Shown here: positions 52,495-62,200 of the stretch, piece after piece
Position numbering within the stretch: the stretch's first letter is position 1
Layout of the letters: each line of letters begins with the position of its first letter
NCBI RefSeq assembly: GCF_017745095.1
Contig: NZ_JAGHZZ010000001.1
Coordinates: forward strand, 62,001 to 126,000
Source: Sporocytophaga sp.
GTDB taxonomy: Bacteria > Bacteroidota > Bacteroidia > Cytophagales > Cytophagaceae
DNA length: 64,000 nt
Reading direction: 5' to 3'
Position numbers and translations under genes: made by a program
Notes under the pieces: generated by a model
Told to the model about the DNA's origin: nothing
What the model saw: the letters and a program-made list of their open reading frames with translations, nothing else
Database searches by the model: none

Positions 52495-53076
52495 ATGCTT
52501 GGCAAGATAGAAGCAATAGTAATAGGTGGTTCGTGGGGCGGAATAGATGCTGTGATAAAAATACTATCTGCTCTCCCTTCAGATTTTAAACCTACTATGG
52601 TTATAGCACTGCACAGGCCAAAGAATGTGGTTAATTCGCTTGAAGGTATTTTAAAAAAATATTCTAAAGTGCCATTTTCTGAGCCTTATGATAAGGAGGA
52701 AATAAAGTTGAATCATGTTTACTTGGCTCCGTCTAATTATCATCTTCTTATTGAGAAAAATAAAATCTTCTCATTAGATGTTTCCGAACCAGTAAATTAT
52801 TTCAGACCCTCAATAGACGTCCTGTTTGAGAGTGCAGCGGAGGTATACGGGAAGTTCCTGGCAGGGATTCTCCTTACTGGTGCAAATAAAGACGGAGGAA
52901 ACGGAATGAAAACTATTGCAGGAAAAGGTGGTTTTACTATTGTACAGGACCCTTCTACCGCCGCTTCAGGAATTATGCCTTCGGCCGCGCTTAGATTGAT
53001 AAAGCCTGATTTCCTTGGGAGTGTTCATTCTATCACTGAATTAATTTCATCAGGGAAAGAATTTATATGGCAATAA
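52495..53076 (+). CDS. cheB: CheB-type methylesterase without receiver domain
   Basis: This 193-residue protein is a free-standing CheB catalytic domain. Ser in VIGGSWGGIDA, His in MVIALHRPK and Asp in TGANKDGGNGM form the triad, and PSTAASGIMPSAAL matches the C-terminal family block. The usual N-terminal receiver is absent, so it is not phospho-gated in cis; the neighbouring receiver domains could serve instead. The start ATG 52495 (TTG 52486 is the alternative) lies just after the CheR stop, and the end overlaps the next gene by 10 bp. Confidence 0.92.
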   Translation: MLGKIEAIVIGGSWGGIDAVIKILSALPSDFKPTMVIALHRPKNVVNSLEGILKKYSKVPFSEPYDKEEIKLNHVYLAPSNYHLLIEKNKIFSLDVSEPVNYFRPSIDVLFESAAEVYGKFLAGILLTGANKDGGNGMKTIAGKGGFTIVQDPSTAASGIMPSAALRLIKPDFLGSVHSITELISSGKEFIWQ

Positions 53077-54665
53077 ATTCAAATCAAGAACTGAATATTC
53101 TTTTAGTGGATGACCGGCCGGAAAATCTCTTCAGCCTTGAAAAAGTACTGGAAGATGAACGTCTGAACCTTAAATTTTTTAAGGCAGAATCAGGAACGGA
53201 AGCACTAAAGATCGCCCTCAAAGAGGAGCTTGCCCTCATTATGCTGGATGTGCAGATGCCTGGCATGGATGGCTATGAGGTTGCTAAAATTCTTAAGGAA
53301 AGCAGTAAGACCAGAAATATTCCGGTCATTTTTGTCACTGCTATTAACTATGAAACTTCCTATGTTGTAAAAGGATATGAGTTTGGAGCTATTGACTATC
53401 TCTTTAAACCGCTTGATCCGCAGATTACAAGAGCTAAGGTTGTTTCATTCCTTCAGATTTATATTCAACAAAAAGAGCTTGAATATAAAAACGATGAGCT
53501 GGAGCATCTGGGCTTACTGGTTAATCTAACCACTGATCTGATGTATATCTATGAACCGCAGAAGGAAACCTTTATCCATATTAACCCTGCTGTTGAAAGA
53601 TTTACAGGTAGAACTCTTGAAGAACTTAATTCTGACAACCATCAGAATTCTATAATTGATGGGGAGTTGATGGAGCTATTTAAAAACCCTAAAGACTCGA
53701 AACAAGTCATACAAAATTATGAGCAGCAACATAATGGAAATTGCTGGATAAGCTGGTCTTTCACACTTAACAAAGGCAAGTGGTATGCAGTAGGAAGAAA
53801 TATCACAGCGAGAAAGGAGTCGGAAGATAAACTAGCTTCCGCCAATGCGGAACTTGAAAAGAAGGTACAAGACAGAACTGCAGAAATCTCAAAAACCAAT
53901 AAAGAGCTTAAGTACGAAGTTGATCGCAGGGCCTATGCAGAAGAGCATCTGAGAATTTACAATGAGATGCTAATAGAAAAGAATAAAGAACTTGACAACT
54001 TTGTTTATACGGCTTCGCATGATCTTAAACTACCAATTGCAAATCTGGAAGGATTGATAAAAACATTAAAGGAAGAAATTGCAGAAGATTCAGATCAGGT
54101 GGAGAATGTATTGAGCATGCTTGGTCATTCTGTAACACAGTTAAAAGAGACTGTTCAGGATCTTTTAAAAGTAATTCAGGTGCAAAAAGAAAGGTTGGAA
54201 GAGCCTGATAACTTTGATTGTAAGGAAGTCATTGAAGAAATTAAATTCAGTATTAAAGAACTTATTGAGGAGGCTGCAGCAATAATTATTACTGACATTC
54301 AGAGGTGTGACGAGTTAAAACTTACCAAATCTGACTTTCGAAGTATAATCTATAACCTGATGTCGAACGCAATAAAATATCGTTCACCGAAACGTATCCC
54401 GGAAGTGCAGGTGAAGATGTATGAAACGGATGAACATTTTGTGATAAAGGTTTCGGATAACGGACTGGGGATACCTGAAGATCAACAGCAAAAGCTGTTT
54501 TCAATTTTTAAAAGAGTCTATAGCCATGTAGAAGGCAGTGGCATAGGCTTGTTCATAGTAAAAAAAGCAGTTGAGAGATACAACGGATACATATCAGTAG
54601 AAAGCGCAGTCGATAAAGGAACAGAGTTTAAGATATTTTTTAATAAGCCGAAGCCTGTTCAGTAA
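53067..54665 (+). CDS. Response regulator-sensor kinase (REC-PAS-HisKA-HATPase)
   Basis: This 532-residue soluble protein begins with a receiver domain (LLVDDRPENLFSLEKVL, phospho-acceptor Asp61 in ALIMLDVQMPGMDGYE, conserved Lys in YLFKPLDPQ). A PAS-like domain (residues about 150-255), a short coiled coil, and a HisKA with His318 in YTASHDLKLPIANLEGL follow. The HATPase has VSDNGLGIPEDQ and GSGIGLFIVKKAVERY. The HDLK variant of the H box is common in Bacteroidota. It ends the kinase-CheR-CheB operon, with each gene overlapping or abutting the next. Confidence 0.92.
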   Translation: MAINSNQELNILLVDDRPENLFSLEKVLEDERLNLKFFKAESGTEALKIALKEELALIMLDVQMPGMDGYEVAKILKESSKTRNIPVIFVTAINYETSYVVKGYEFGAIDYLFKPLDPQITRAKVVSFLQIYIQQKELEYKNDELEHLGLLVNLTTDLMYIYEPQKETFIHINPAVERFTGRTLEELNSDNHQNSIIDGELMELFKNPKDSKQVIQNYEQQHNGNCWISWSFTLNKGKWYAVGRNITARKESEDKLASANAELEKKVQDRTAEISKTNKELKYEVDRRAYAEEHLRIYNEMLIEKNKELDNFVYTASHDLKLPIANLEGLIKTLKEEIAEDSDQVENVLSMLGHSVTQLKETVQDLLKVIQVQKERLEEPDNFDCKEVIEEIKFSIKELIEEAAAIIITDIQRCDELKLTKSDFRSIIYNLMSNAIKYRSPKRIPEVQVKMYETDEHFVIKVSDNGLGIPEDQQQKLFSIFKRVYSHVEGSGIGLFIVKKAVERYNGYISVESAVDKGTEFKIFFNKPKPVQ

Positions 54666-54837
54666 AAGAAGGCTATAGCTTTTTTCATCAAAAATTTTAA
54701 CCTGCGAAAATCCAATAATTATCTATACGTTAAAGGGAACCTATAAAGGAATATTTGCATCTTATTATCACTGTCTTTTGCTTGCAAAAACAATCATTTG
54801 AGCTGGGCTGTTAATTTTTTATCCAACAACACTAGCT

Positions 54838-57800
54838 ATGATAATTTCTTACCGGTTATCAATCATGACTTTGGTCATGATATTTATTCAATTCGTTTTT
54901 GTTGATGCATTTTCCCAGACTGAAGATAAATATTGTATAGTTTATAAGTCCGGTCAGTATTGTCCTGAAGAGGGTACTAACCTTTCTCAAAAAACAAAAA
55001 ATCTAAGAAGTGAACATCAGGAATATATACTTGTACAGTTCTTTGAATTGCCAAATGAAACAACACGGGCGCAATTAAAAAGTGCTGGTACAACTCTTCT
55101 GAAGTACGTTCCCAATTTTGCATACTGGGCTTCATTTCAAAGAGCCCTTACAGATGATGAAATAGAAAAATTTAAAATAAGAAGCATTGAAAAAATTTTA
55201 CCAGCTCATAAAATTGATGAAAAACTGAATGAAGCAGTTAAAAAGGAAAAGAGGACGTTTACAGACATCGAAGTAACCTATTTTCAGGATGCAGATACAG
55301 TACGTTTAAAGCATTCATTAGCTAACCTAGGAGCTGTAATTGTAAAAAGTTCACCATTACAGAATAGTTTGATAGTGAGGATTTCACCAGGCAGAATTCA
55401 GGCGCTTGCATCTGTCCCTCAGATTTCATACATCATGCCTGCACCTCCAAAACCTGAGCATAGTAATTTTATTTCAGTAAATCAGCATAGAAACAATGTG
55501 CTGCAATCTGATTTTGCAGGGCAAAGAGGGTTATCAGGAAATGGACTGACTGTGGGCATTGATGATGAAGGCGCTATTGGGATACACCAGGATCTTAAAC
55601 CTATGAGAATTACCAACCTTTCTCCTCCTGCTATTAATAATCATGCTACACACGTAGCAGGTACTACAGGAGGATCAGGAAATATTGATCCCAGAGCCAG
55701 GGGGGCTGCCTTTAATGCATACTTGGTTGCACAAAGTTTCCCAGGCCTAATCAATAATGGTCCTTCTTATTACAATACTTATGGAATGACTGTGACAAAT
55801 AACTCCTATGGTTACCTTTCTTATTGGGGAGTTTATGATAACTCAAGTAATTATACAGATAAGACTCAAGACAATGTGGTAAGTCCAGGATTACTGCATG
55901 TAGTGGCTACCCATAATGGTGGTGCAGCGGGATACTATACTGTAAGTTCTGGCTGGGCTACTGCAAAGAATGTTTTGTCTGTGGGATCGGTAAATGAACA
56001 TGATGTAATTTCCGGGTTTTCCGGGAAAGGCCCTGTCAATGATGGCAGACTTAAGCCTGAAGTAGTCGGACTTGGAGAAAGCGTATACTCAACATTACCA
56101 GGGAACAGCTACACTTATTTTTCGGGAACAAGCATGGCTTGTCCCGGTGTGACTGGTAGTGTTACATTGTTATATGAAAGATACAACCAGCTAAAAGGTA
56201 CAAGAGCCAATGCTGATATAATCAAAGCTCTGGTTTGTAATACTGCGGATGATCTTGGAAATGCGGGACCGGATTATTCTTATGGCTTTGGAAGAATAAA
56301 TTCCAAAAGAGCCGTTGAAGCACTGGAAGCCAATCTATATTTTGAAAATACTATAAGCCAAGGGCAGAATCTGACACATACAATTAATGTTCCAAGTGGC
56401 ACCGGTCAGCTTAGAGTATTATTGTATTGGAAAGATAAAGAAGGTGCCGAGTTTAGTTCGGTGAATCTTGTTAATAATCTTGACATTCAGATTACAAAGT
56501 CTCCAAACACTTATCTGCCGTGGGTTCTCTCTTCCGAGAATCCTAGTAATGTAGCTGTAAGGGGAATAGATAATATTAATAACATTGAGCAGATAACGGT
56601 AGATTATCCGGATGCGGGAAGTTATACGGTTAACATTAAAGGAACAGCAATTCCCTTCGGCCCGCAGAGGTATGTTGTTGCTTATGAATTTGTAAAACCT
56701 TTTATTGCGCTGACATTTCCTTATGGAAATGAATCTCTTATTCCAAATGAATATACTCAAATTCGATGGGATGCTTTTGGTACTGGAAATTACACAGTTG
56801 AATACTCAACGAACAATGGAGGTTCATGGATTAATATCGTATCTGATGTTCCGTCATCTCAGCATTATGCAGATTGGTTTGTTCCTTCCGGTCCAGCAGC
56901 AATGCTTGTCCGTGTAAGCAGTGGTTCATATTCCAGCCAGAGCGTAAGAAATTTTTCTGTAATGACCGTTCCTTCAAACCTCGTAGCGTCTAATCCATCT
57001 ACTGGTGCAATTAAATTTGAATGGAATGCTGTGCCGGGAGCAAGTTCTTATGATGTTTATTTGCTGGAGCCGCAGGATAAGGTTATTGAATTTGAGGCAA
57101 CGACAACCGCAACATCTTATGTATTTCAGAATAGACCGCTGGGCAATGAAAATGAAGTATGGATGAGTGTGAGGGCCAAAACGGCATCAGGGATCATAAG
57201 TGAAAGAGCTTATGCAATAAACAAATCTGCAGTTGAAGTACAGGGTTTGTGTAATGCTTCGGGTACGATCACCCGAGAGGTTTGGACCTCTATCCCCGGA
57301 AGTGTTGTTTCAAATATTCCGGTAAACACTACTCCTAATCAGATAAGCTCGTTAACAATTTTCGAGGCCCCAACAAATTTTGGGGTTAATTATGGACAAA
57401 GGATTCGTGGTACCATCTGCGCTCCTTTATCCGGAAATTATATTTTCTGGATTTCAAGCAATGACAATAGTGAACTTTGGCTCAGCACAGATAGTTCACC
57501 AGCCAATAAAGTAAGAATTGCAAGTATTGCCGGTTACACTGGTGTAAGAGAATGGACAAAATATCCATCGCAAAGATCGGCTTCTATTCCACTTGTTGGA
57601 GGAAAAACTTATTATATAGAAGCACTTCACAAGCAAGGTGCTAATACAGATAACCTTGCAGTAGGTTGGCAATTACCAGATGGTACATTGGAACGGCCTA
57701 TTCCTGGCAGTCGGCTTTCTCCGTTTGGGACGCCTCAGGATCCGCAAGTGCAACATGGTCTGTTAGGTACCTATTTTAGGGATATGAATTTTGATCAGAT

Positions 57801-58467
57801 AGGATATTCAAGGGTAGATTCAGTTGTCAATTTTAATTTTGGAACAAATAGTCCTGCTCCAAATATTAGCCCAGATAAATTTTCGATAAGATGGACAGGG
57901 AAGGTGGAGGCCGTGTATTCAGAGACGTACAGATTTTATACTACCTCTAATGATGGCGTCCGATTAATGGTGAACGGGGAACAGATCATCAATAATTTTA
58001 CAGAGCATCCGGCAACGGAGAATAGTGGCACCATCAGTTTAGTTGCTGGTCAGAAGTATGACATTGATTTGGAGTACTTTGAAAATGTTGGCTCTGCAGT
58101 TATATCCCTTTCATGGTCTAGCAGAAGCCAAGCCAAGCAGATTATACCTTCAGCGAGATTGACGCCATCTGAAACAGATAGTAAAATTGCGTCATTTGAT
58201 CTGCCTTTGAATGCGAAAAATATCGTGGTATATCCTAACCCTGCTGATTACAAATTAAATATCTGGGCTCCTGGCTCAGAGGCCGGAGAGGTTAAACTGG
58301 AAATCCTCGATATGAATGGTTCCCAGTGGCTAAGCGAGGAGTTTGTTGTAAATGATACAGATTATCCCATTGAGCTGGATATTTCAAATATTCCAAGTGG
58401 TTTCTATATGTTTGTCATAAAAACAAACAGCTTCAAAGAAGTTAGGAAATTTAGTGTTGCAAGATAA
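54838..58467 (+). CDS. Secreted S8 subtilisin-like protease with PA14 domains and T9SS sorting domain
   Basis: This 1209-residue protein has a signal peptide (ends DAFSQ) and an N-terminal propeptide-like region (to about 220). The S8 catalytic domain has Asp242 in TVGIDDEG, His272 in NNHATHVAGTTGG and Ser432 in FSGTSMACPGVTG, plus oxyanion Asn in TVTNNSYG. After beta-sandwich and Fn3-like parts come two PA14-type segments (about 860-980 and 985-1105; YRFYTTSNDGVRLMVNGEQ). The end is a type A T9SS domain (VYPNPADYKLNIW, GFYMFVIKT). It should be a cell-surface or released protease acting on polymers. It converges with the GH5 gene on one terminator. Confidence 0.93.
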   Translation: MIISYRLSIMTLVMIFIQFVFVDAFSQTEDKYCIVYKSGQYCPEEGTNLSQKTKNLRSEHQEYILVQFFELPNETTRAQLKSAGTTLLKYVPNFAYWASFQRALTDDEIEKFKIRSIEKILPAHKIDEKLNEAVKKEKRTFTDIEVTYFQDADTVRLKHSLANLGAVIVKSSPLQNSLIVRISPGRIQALASVPQISYIMPAPPKPEHSNFISVNQHRNNVLQSDFAGQRGLSGNGLTVGIDDEGAIGIHQDLKPMRITNLSPPAINNHATHVAGTTGGSGNIDPRARGAAFNAYLVAQSFPGLINNGPSYYNTYGMTVTNNSYGYLSYWGVYDNSSNYTDKTQDNVVSPGLLHVVATHNGGAAGYYTVSSGWATAKNVLSVGSVNEHDVISGFSGKGPVNDGRLKPEVVGLGESVYSTLPGNSYTYFSGTSMACPGVTGSVTLLYERYNQLKGTRANADIIKALVCNTADDLGNAGPDYSYGFGRINSKRAVEALEANLYFENTISQGQNLTHTINVPSGTGQLRVLLYWKDKEGAEFSSVNLVNNLDIQITKSPNTYLPWVLSSENPSNVAVRGIDNINNIEQITVDYPDAGSYTVNIKGTAIPFGPQRYVVAYEFVKPFIALTFPYGNESLIPNEYTQIRWDAFGTGNYTVEYSTNNGGSWINIVSDVPSSQHYADWFVPSGPAAMLVRVSSGSYSSQSVRNFSVMTVPSNLVASNPSTGAIKFEWNAVPGASSYDVYLLEPQDKVIEFEATTTATSYVFQNRPLGNENEVWMSVRAKTASGIISERAYAINKSAVEVQGLCNASGTITREVWTSIPGSVVSNIPVNTTPNQISSLTIFEAPTNFGVNYGQRIRGTICAPLSGNYIFWISSNDNSELWLSTDSSPANKVRIASIAGYTGVREWTKYPSQRSASIPLVGGKTYYIEALHKQGANTDNLAVGWQLPDGTLERPIPGSRLSPFGTPQDPQVQHGLLGTYFRDMNFDQIGYSRVDSVVNFNFGTNSPAPNISPDKFSIRWTGKVEAVYSETYRFYTTSNDGVRLMVNGEQIINNFTEHPATENSGTISLVAGQKYDIDLEYFENVGSAVISLSWSSRSQAKQIIPSARLTPSETDSKIASFDLPLNAKNIVVYPNPADYKLNIWAPGSEAGEVKLEILDMNGSQWLSEEFVVNDTDYPIELDISNIPSGFYMFVIKTNSFKEVRKFSVAR

Positions 58468-58488
58468 AGATTTAAGCAGGTTTTAATG

Positions 58489-58524
58489 AAAACAGCCAGT
58501 CAGATACCTCTGACTGGCTGTTTT
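58489..58524. terminator. Strong bidirectional terminator between two T9SS cargo genes
   Basis: A perfect 16-bp stem, AAAACAGCCAGTCAGA / TCTGACTGGCTGTTTT, has loop TACC. It gives a U tract on both strands, so it can end both convergent transcripts. Confidence 0.92.
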
Positions 58525-58545
58525 CATTATATCTAATTAAAATTA

Positions 58546-60417
58546 TTATTGTTTCGAAATTTTGAAAGCCAAAGGCTTATCATTGATTACCAAACGACCA
58601 AAGTAAAAACCTTTAGGTAACAACTCTCCGAATGAGATCAAGGTCGCACTATTAATATTTTTTGATAAAATATTTCTGCCTGTTTCATCATATACCTGTA
58701 AGCTTCCTGATACGGGAGTTTTAAAACTCAGATTAAAATCATCTTTGCTTGGGTTTGGATAAACCTGGGCAATTGAAGATTCTGTCAGTGGTGTTATGGA
58801 TGTAGCTTTTTCCTCAAAATAAGTAATAAAAGCATCATACAGTGGTTGGTTGACAGTACTTTCATCCACAATACCATTATCGCCTTTATACAAGCCAAAA
58901 GCATCTTCTCTGTAGTCATGATAAGTAAAGTGGAATCCGAGGCTATCCAGCACATGCAAGACATCCTTTACCCATATCTGACCACCTTTTTCTCCGAAGC
59001 ATTCTCTCACTGCTCCAAATTCTCCATAATAAACAGGATATCCCCATTCTCTTAATATGTTTGAAAGATGAAGAATATTGGTTTTTACATATTCGTAATC
59101 GCGAGTCAATACAGGAGCCCCAGACTTGGAAGTATAAAACTCCATGGATATTGCAGCATTTGACCCGGTGGGTATAGCTTCTCCTTTCATCCACCCGCTA
59201 ATGGCATAATATTTATTCATCTCTGGCTTAAACTGAAGGGTATTCAGAATAGTGGTTGAATAATCATCAGTACCAGTTACCTTTATTGAAAAATTATCAG
59301 TATGTCCCACTGTCGCAGTACTTGCCTCTCCTGATTTTGCATCAGGTTTCCAGAAATAGAATTTGGTATTCGCATCAAAATCACTTTTAAGCACTTCCCT
59401 TATCACATTGCCGTTTGCATCCACCTCGTTAATGGTAACATCATCATAGAAAGCACTGCCTGTACCAAGCATTTGTCCATAAAGTACGGGTCTTCCAAGT
59501 ATATAATCTTCATTTGTTATTTTAAATGGTAGTCCTTTGAAATAGGTCCAGTCAGAATTTCCTGTTGGTAATTTTTTATTGTTATACTGACCAGTTGCAA
59601 ATTCAAGATCATTTGGGGGTGTAAGAACATTTGGATCAGGATATTTTCCACCTTCACCTGTGCCTGCCCAGGCCTGATTCTGATGTGTATATTCGTATGG
59701 ATCATAAGAATGAAGTGTGTACATCACATTTTCATCTTCGGTTCGAGGAAAGTTATTTTTCCCATCATTGAAGGAATAATTGCAACCTAAGGCTATTGCA
59801 TTTGCAAGTATGATAAGGTGGTTGTTGTCTACCTCTCTGATTGCATCAGTGATACGTGTTGCAAGGTTATCCCAGTTTTGAATAGTGCCACTTGGCGTAG
59901 GTTCATTAAGCAAATCATATCCGGCAATCTGAGGCTCGTTTTTGTACTTCTCTGCAATTGCTTTCCAGAGTGCTACAAGTCTATCTTGATTCGTCTGATT
60001 TGTCCATAGAGCGTCTCCTTTACACTGAGATTGGAAGCCTCCCTGAGGTACATGGATGTTGAGAATCAAGTATACATTATGTTTTTTGGCCCAGGCGATG
60101 TTCTGGTCTATCCAATTCCAGCCAGCGTCTTTATATGTGTATGGAGCTGCATCACTTTCAAATGTTTGATAATTCATATAAAAGCGAATGCAATTCATTC
60201 CGATTTTGGAAACACGCTCAATGTCTGCTTCTGTATGATGTTCAGATGGAACAGGGTCATTAATCCAAACACGGTTTCCGAATGCAAGCCCTCTTAGCAT
60301 GATTTTTTCGCCGCTTTCTGAAAGAACAAGTTCAGTTCCGTTTCTTTTGATAAAGTTTTGTCCCTGAGCAAAGTAGATATTGGCAAGTAGGGCCAGTGAG
60401 AGTAGTCTTTTTTTCAT
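58546..60417 (-). CDS. Secreted GH5 glycoside hydrolase with inserted CBM-like domain and T9SS sorting domain
   Basis: This 623-residue protein has a signal peptide (MKKRLLSLALLANIYFAQGQ). The GH5 barrel starts near residue 40 (MLRGLAFGNRVW). The general acid is Glu172 in YDLLNEPTP, His236/Tyr238 lie in TLHSYDPY, and the nucleophile is Glu466 in VYYGEFGAVRECF. Between about residues 260 and 440, i.e. inside the barrel between these two catalytic parts, there is a beta-rich stretch (SAFYDDVTIN, NFSIKVTGTDDYSTTI, YYAISGWMKGEA). It resembles a carbohydrate-binding module. The C-terminus is a T9SS domain (VYPNPSKDDFNLSF, GFYFGRLVIND). Likely a surface cellulase, mannanase or glucanase; the exact substrate is not deducible. 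Confidence 0.9.
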   Translation of the reverse strand: MKKRLLSLALLANIYFAQGQNFIKRNGTELVLSESGEKIMLRGLAFGNRVWINDPVPSEHHTEADIERVSKIGMNCIRFYMNYQTFESDAAPYTYKDAGWNWIDQNIAWAKKHNVYLILNIHVPQGGFQSQCKGDALWTNQTNQDRLVALWKAIAEKYKNEPQIAGYDLLNEPTPSGTIQNWDNLATRITDAIREVDNNHLIILANAIALGCNYSFNDGKNNFPRTEDENVMYTLHSYDPYEYTHQNQAWAGTGEGGKYPDPNVLTPPNDLEFATGQYNNKKLPTGNSDWTYFKGLPFKITNEDYILGRPVLYGQMLGTGSAFYDDVTINEVDANGNVIREVLKSDFDANTKFYFWKPDAKSGEASTATVGHTDNFSIKVTGTDDYSTTILNTLQFKPEMNKYYAISGWMKGEAIPTGSNAAISMEFYTSKSGAPVLTRDYEYVKTNILHLSNILREWGYPVYYGEFGAVRECFGEKGGQIWVKDVLHVLDSLGFHFTYHDYREDAFGLYKGDNGIVDESTVNQPLYDAFITYFEEKATSITPLTESSIAQVYPNPSKDDFNLSFKTPVSGSLQVYDETGRNILSKNINSATLISFGELLPKGFYFGRLVINDKPLAFKISKQ

Positions 60418-61021
60418 AAAACACTGGAATAGTTAAGGAAGTGTAATTTGTATATACCTGTGTTGTGACAGGAAGGTTGCCTTAGTTTAAGGCTGTATTT
60501 TCTTTAATTTATTATAAATTTATGAAAAAATGAAAATAATTTTTAGCCTAAGAACTTACTGTATTAGTCGCGTTGTGCCTAATAAGTTGTATACTAGTAT
60601 TTTGGTTCATAACTTATTTTAACACAATTTTTCTAAAATAGATAACACCCTAAATCAGTAGTACTTTTTCGTCATTCTAATAACAAGTAAATTCCATCAA
60701 GGCCTCTTTAAACAGCTTTATTCTTATTAAAAGAGTCAGGCGTTGAAAGTATTTGGTTGGTAATAAATACGGAAACAACCTGAAGAAACTTACTGAAATT
60801 AAAAAAGTCTGGAAATAGATGTCCGAATCAAAGGATCAGGCTTATAAGTCAGCAAAGCTCAAAGTTGATAATTAAAAGGAACTTTCCGGGAAAATATAAT
60901 ATTCCAAATATATGTCATATATGAGTAAAGAGAGACCTTAAGCTTTGCATTGCGAACTACAATCCCTTGACATTTGTATAATTTATAGGTGAAGTAAATC
61001 TTATAAACTATATCACGGATT
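60418..61021. other. Long AT-rich intergenic region, no gene seen
   Basis: 604 bp between the divergent GH5 and GreA/Rnk-like genes, carrying both promoters. I see no ORF above 60 codons, no strong hairpin and no clear repeats. TTGACA with a nearby TATAAT at 60967-60982 is too tightly spaced for a standard sigma-70 promoter. Confidence 0.5.
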
Positions 61022-61432
61022 ATGGGAAACTTGGTAATGAACAGACTTGATTATGCGCGTATTAAGAAGAGCATAATTGATTTAAAGCAATCCAGAGCAA
61101 TTAGTCCTGAAGAGCTGGAAAAACTTAACGGAGAGTTAAATGCTGCACAAATTGTAGATCCTGAAAAAGTGCCGGTTGATGTTGTTACGATGAATTCAAT
61201 CGTTAGAATTTCGTTCAGTAATTCCGGTAAAGTGCTTCAATTTAAAATCGTTTATCCTGACGAAGCTGATTTGAAGGAAAACAAAATATCGATCTTTTCA
61301 CCTGTAGCTACGGCCTTATTAGGCTATAGGGTTGGAGATGAGGTTGAATGGATTGTCCCTGGTGGAGCTACGAAAATATTAATAGAAGAAATAATTTATC
61401 AGCCGGAAGCAGCTGGGCACTTTAATCTTTGA
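61022..61432 (+). CDS. GreA/GreB-Rnk-like RNA-polymerase-binding protein
   Basis: This 136-residue protein ends with the GreA/B C-terminal FKBP-like fold: VRISFSNSGKVLQFKIVYPD, ISIFSPVATALLGYRVGDEV, EWIVPGG. The N-terminal 50 residues form a short helical part, too short for the full GreA coiled coil. It is therefore closer to Rnk or to the short Gre-like proteins of Bacteroidota that bind polymerase without transcript cleavage. ATG 61037 (the sixth codon) is another possible start. Its stop abuts the stop of the convergent zinc-ribbon gene. Confidence 0.8.
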   Translation: MGNLVMNRLDYARIKKSIIDLKQSRAISPEELEKLNGELNAAQIVDPEKVPVDVVTMNSIVRISFSNSGKVLQFKIVYPDEADLKENKISIFSPVATALLGYRVGDEVEWIVPGGATKILIEEIIYQPEAAGHFNL

Positions 61433-62047
61433 TTAGGAGATTAAGATCTTTTGTATCTGAAGGTATTTGGTAAATTCCGCAATCATTGTGGAGACCTGTT
61501 GGTCTTTGCGTTCCATTTCGCTTGTCTCAAGATCGGATTGTTCAATGACAGGCTTCAGTGTGGCCAGGCTTTCATCCAGTTGTTTGATCATTTCGAGTGA
61601 ATGCATTTTTTCATCTTCTTCTACTTCATTGTTCATTACTTTAAGCATAAAATCTGCCTTCAGCTGATCTATGAATAAAAGCATGTCCCATGGATTGTTA
61701 GGGCGGTTCCAGACGAAAGAAATATTACATCTTCTGCACTTATACTTATTAAATTTCCAACCTTTTTCATTCACATCAAGCGAAACATACTTAAGGTGCT
61801 CATTGCTGGAGCAATGTGGACATGAGGCGTTATCCTTAACGATGTTCTTAAGAACATCTCTTTTTTCAAGTACACTTTTCCTGGTTTCTGCGTGTTCGAA
61901 GATGATACCTGATAAGCGCTCACAAGCTTCTACAACACTTTTAAACTCATCAGACAGGGTGCCTTCTTCAATCATGAGTTCAGCCTTTTTTCTGAAATGA
62001 TTGGTGAGCTTTATCAGTTCTTTTTCTTTGTCGTTTAGTTGGTTCAT
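61433..62047 (-). CDS. Zinc-ribbon coiled-coil protein of unknown function
   Basis: This 204-residue soluble protein has a helical start (KEKELIKLTNHFRKKAELM). A zinc ribbon in the middle (CPHC near residue 77 and CRRC near 103, with WKFNKYKC) is followed by a helical C-terminal half. No family recognised. Convergent with the Gre-like gene, with no space between the stop codons and no terminator, so the transcripts probably overlap. Confidence 0.6.
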   Translation of the reverse strand: MNQLNDKEKELIKLTNHFRKKAELMIEEGTLSDEFKSVVEACERLSGIIFEHAETRKSVLEKRDVLKNIVKDNASCPHCSSNEHLKYVSLDVNEKGWKFNKYKCRRCNISFVWNRPNNPWDMLLFIDQLKADFMLKVMNNEVEEDEKMHSLEMIKQLDESLATLKPVIEQSDLETSEMERKDQQVSTMIAEFTKYLQIQKILIS

Positions 62048-62155
62048 CAGAATGATGTCTTTGAAAATGCGAATATTAAAGATGGGGTATTAATTGGTAA
62101 TATCAAAAAAAGTTCAGGTCATGAATGTTGGCTTTAAGTCCTTTATAAACAAAAA

Positions 62156-62176
62156 AAGAAGGCCATTGGCCTTCTT
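62156..62176. terminator. Hairpin terminator after the first paralogous lipoprotein gene
   Basis: AAGAAGGCC / GGCCTTCTT with loop ATT, and A and T runs on either side. It serves the minus-strand lipoprotein gene that ends at 62201. Confidence 0.88.
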
Positions 62177-62200
62177 TTTTATAGAATAGAATAAAAAAAT

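Noticed and set aside
60967-60982. Sigma-70-type promoter TTGACA...TATAAT before the Gre-like gene
   Set aside because: The spacing between the two hexamers is only 4 bp, and Bacteroidota promoters use a different consensus.
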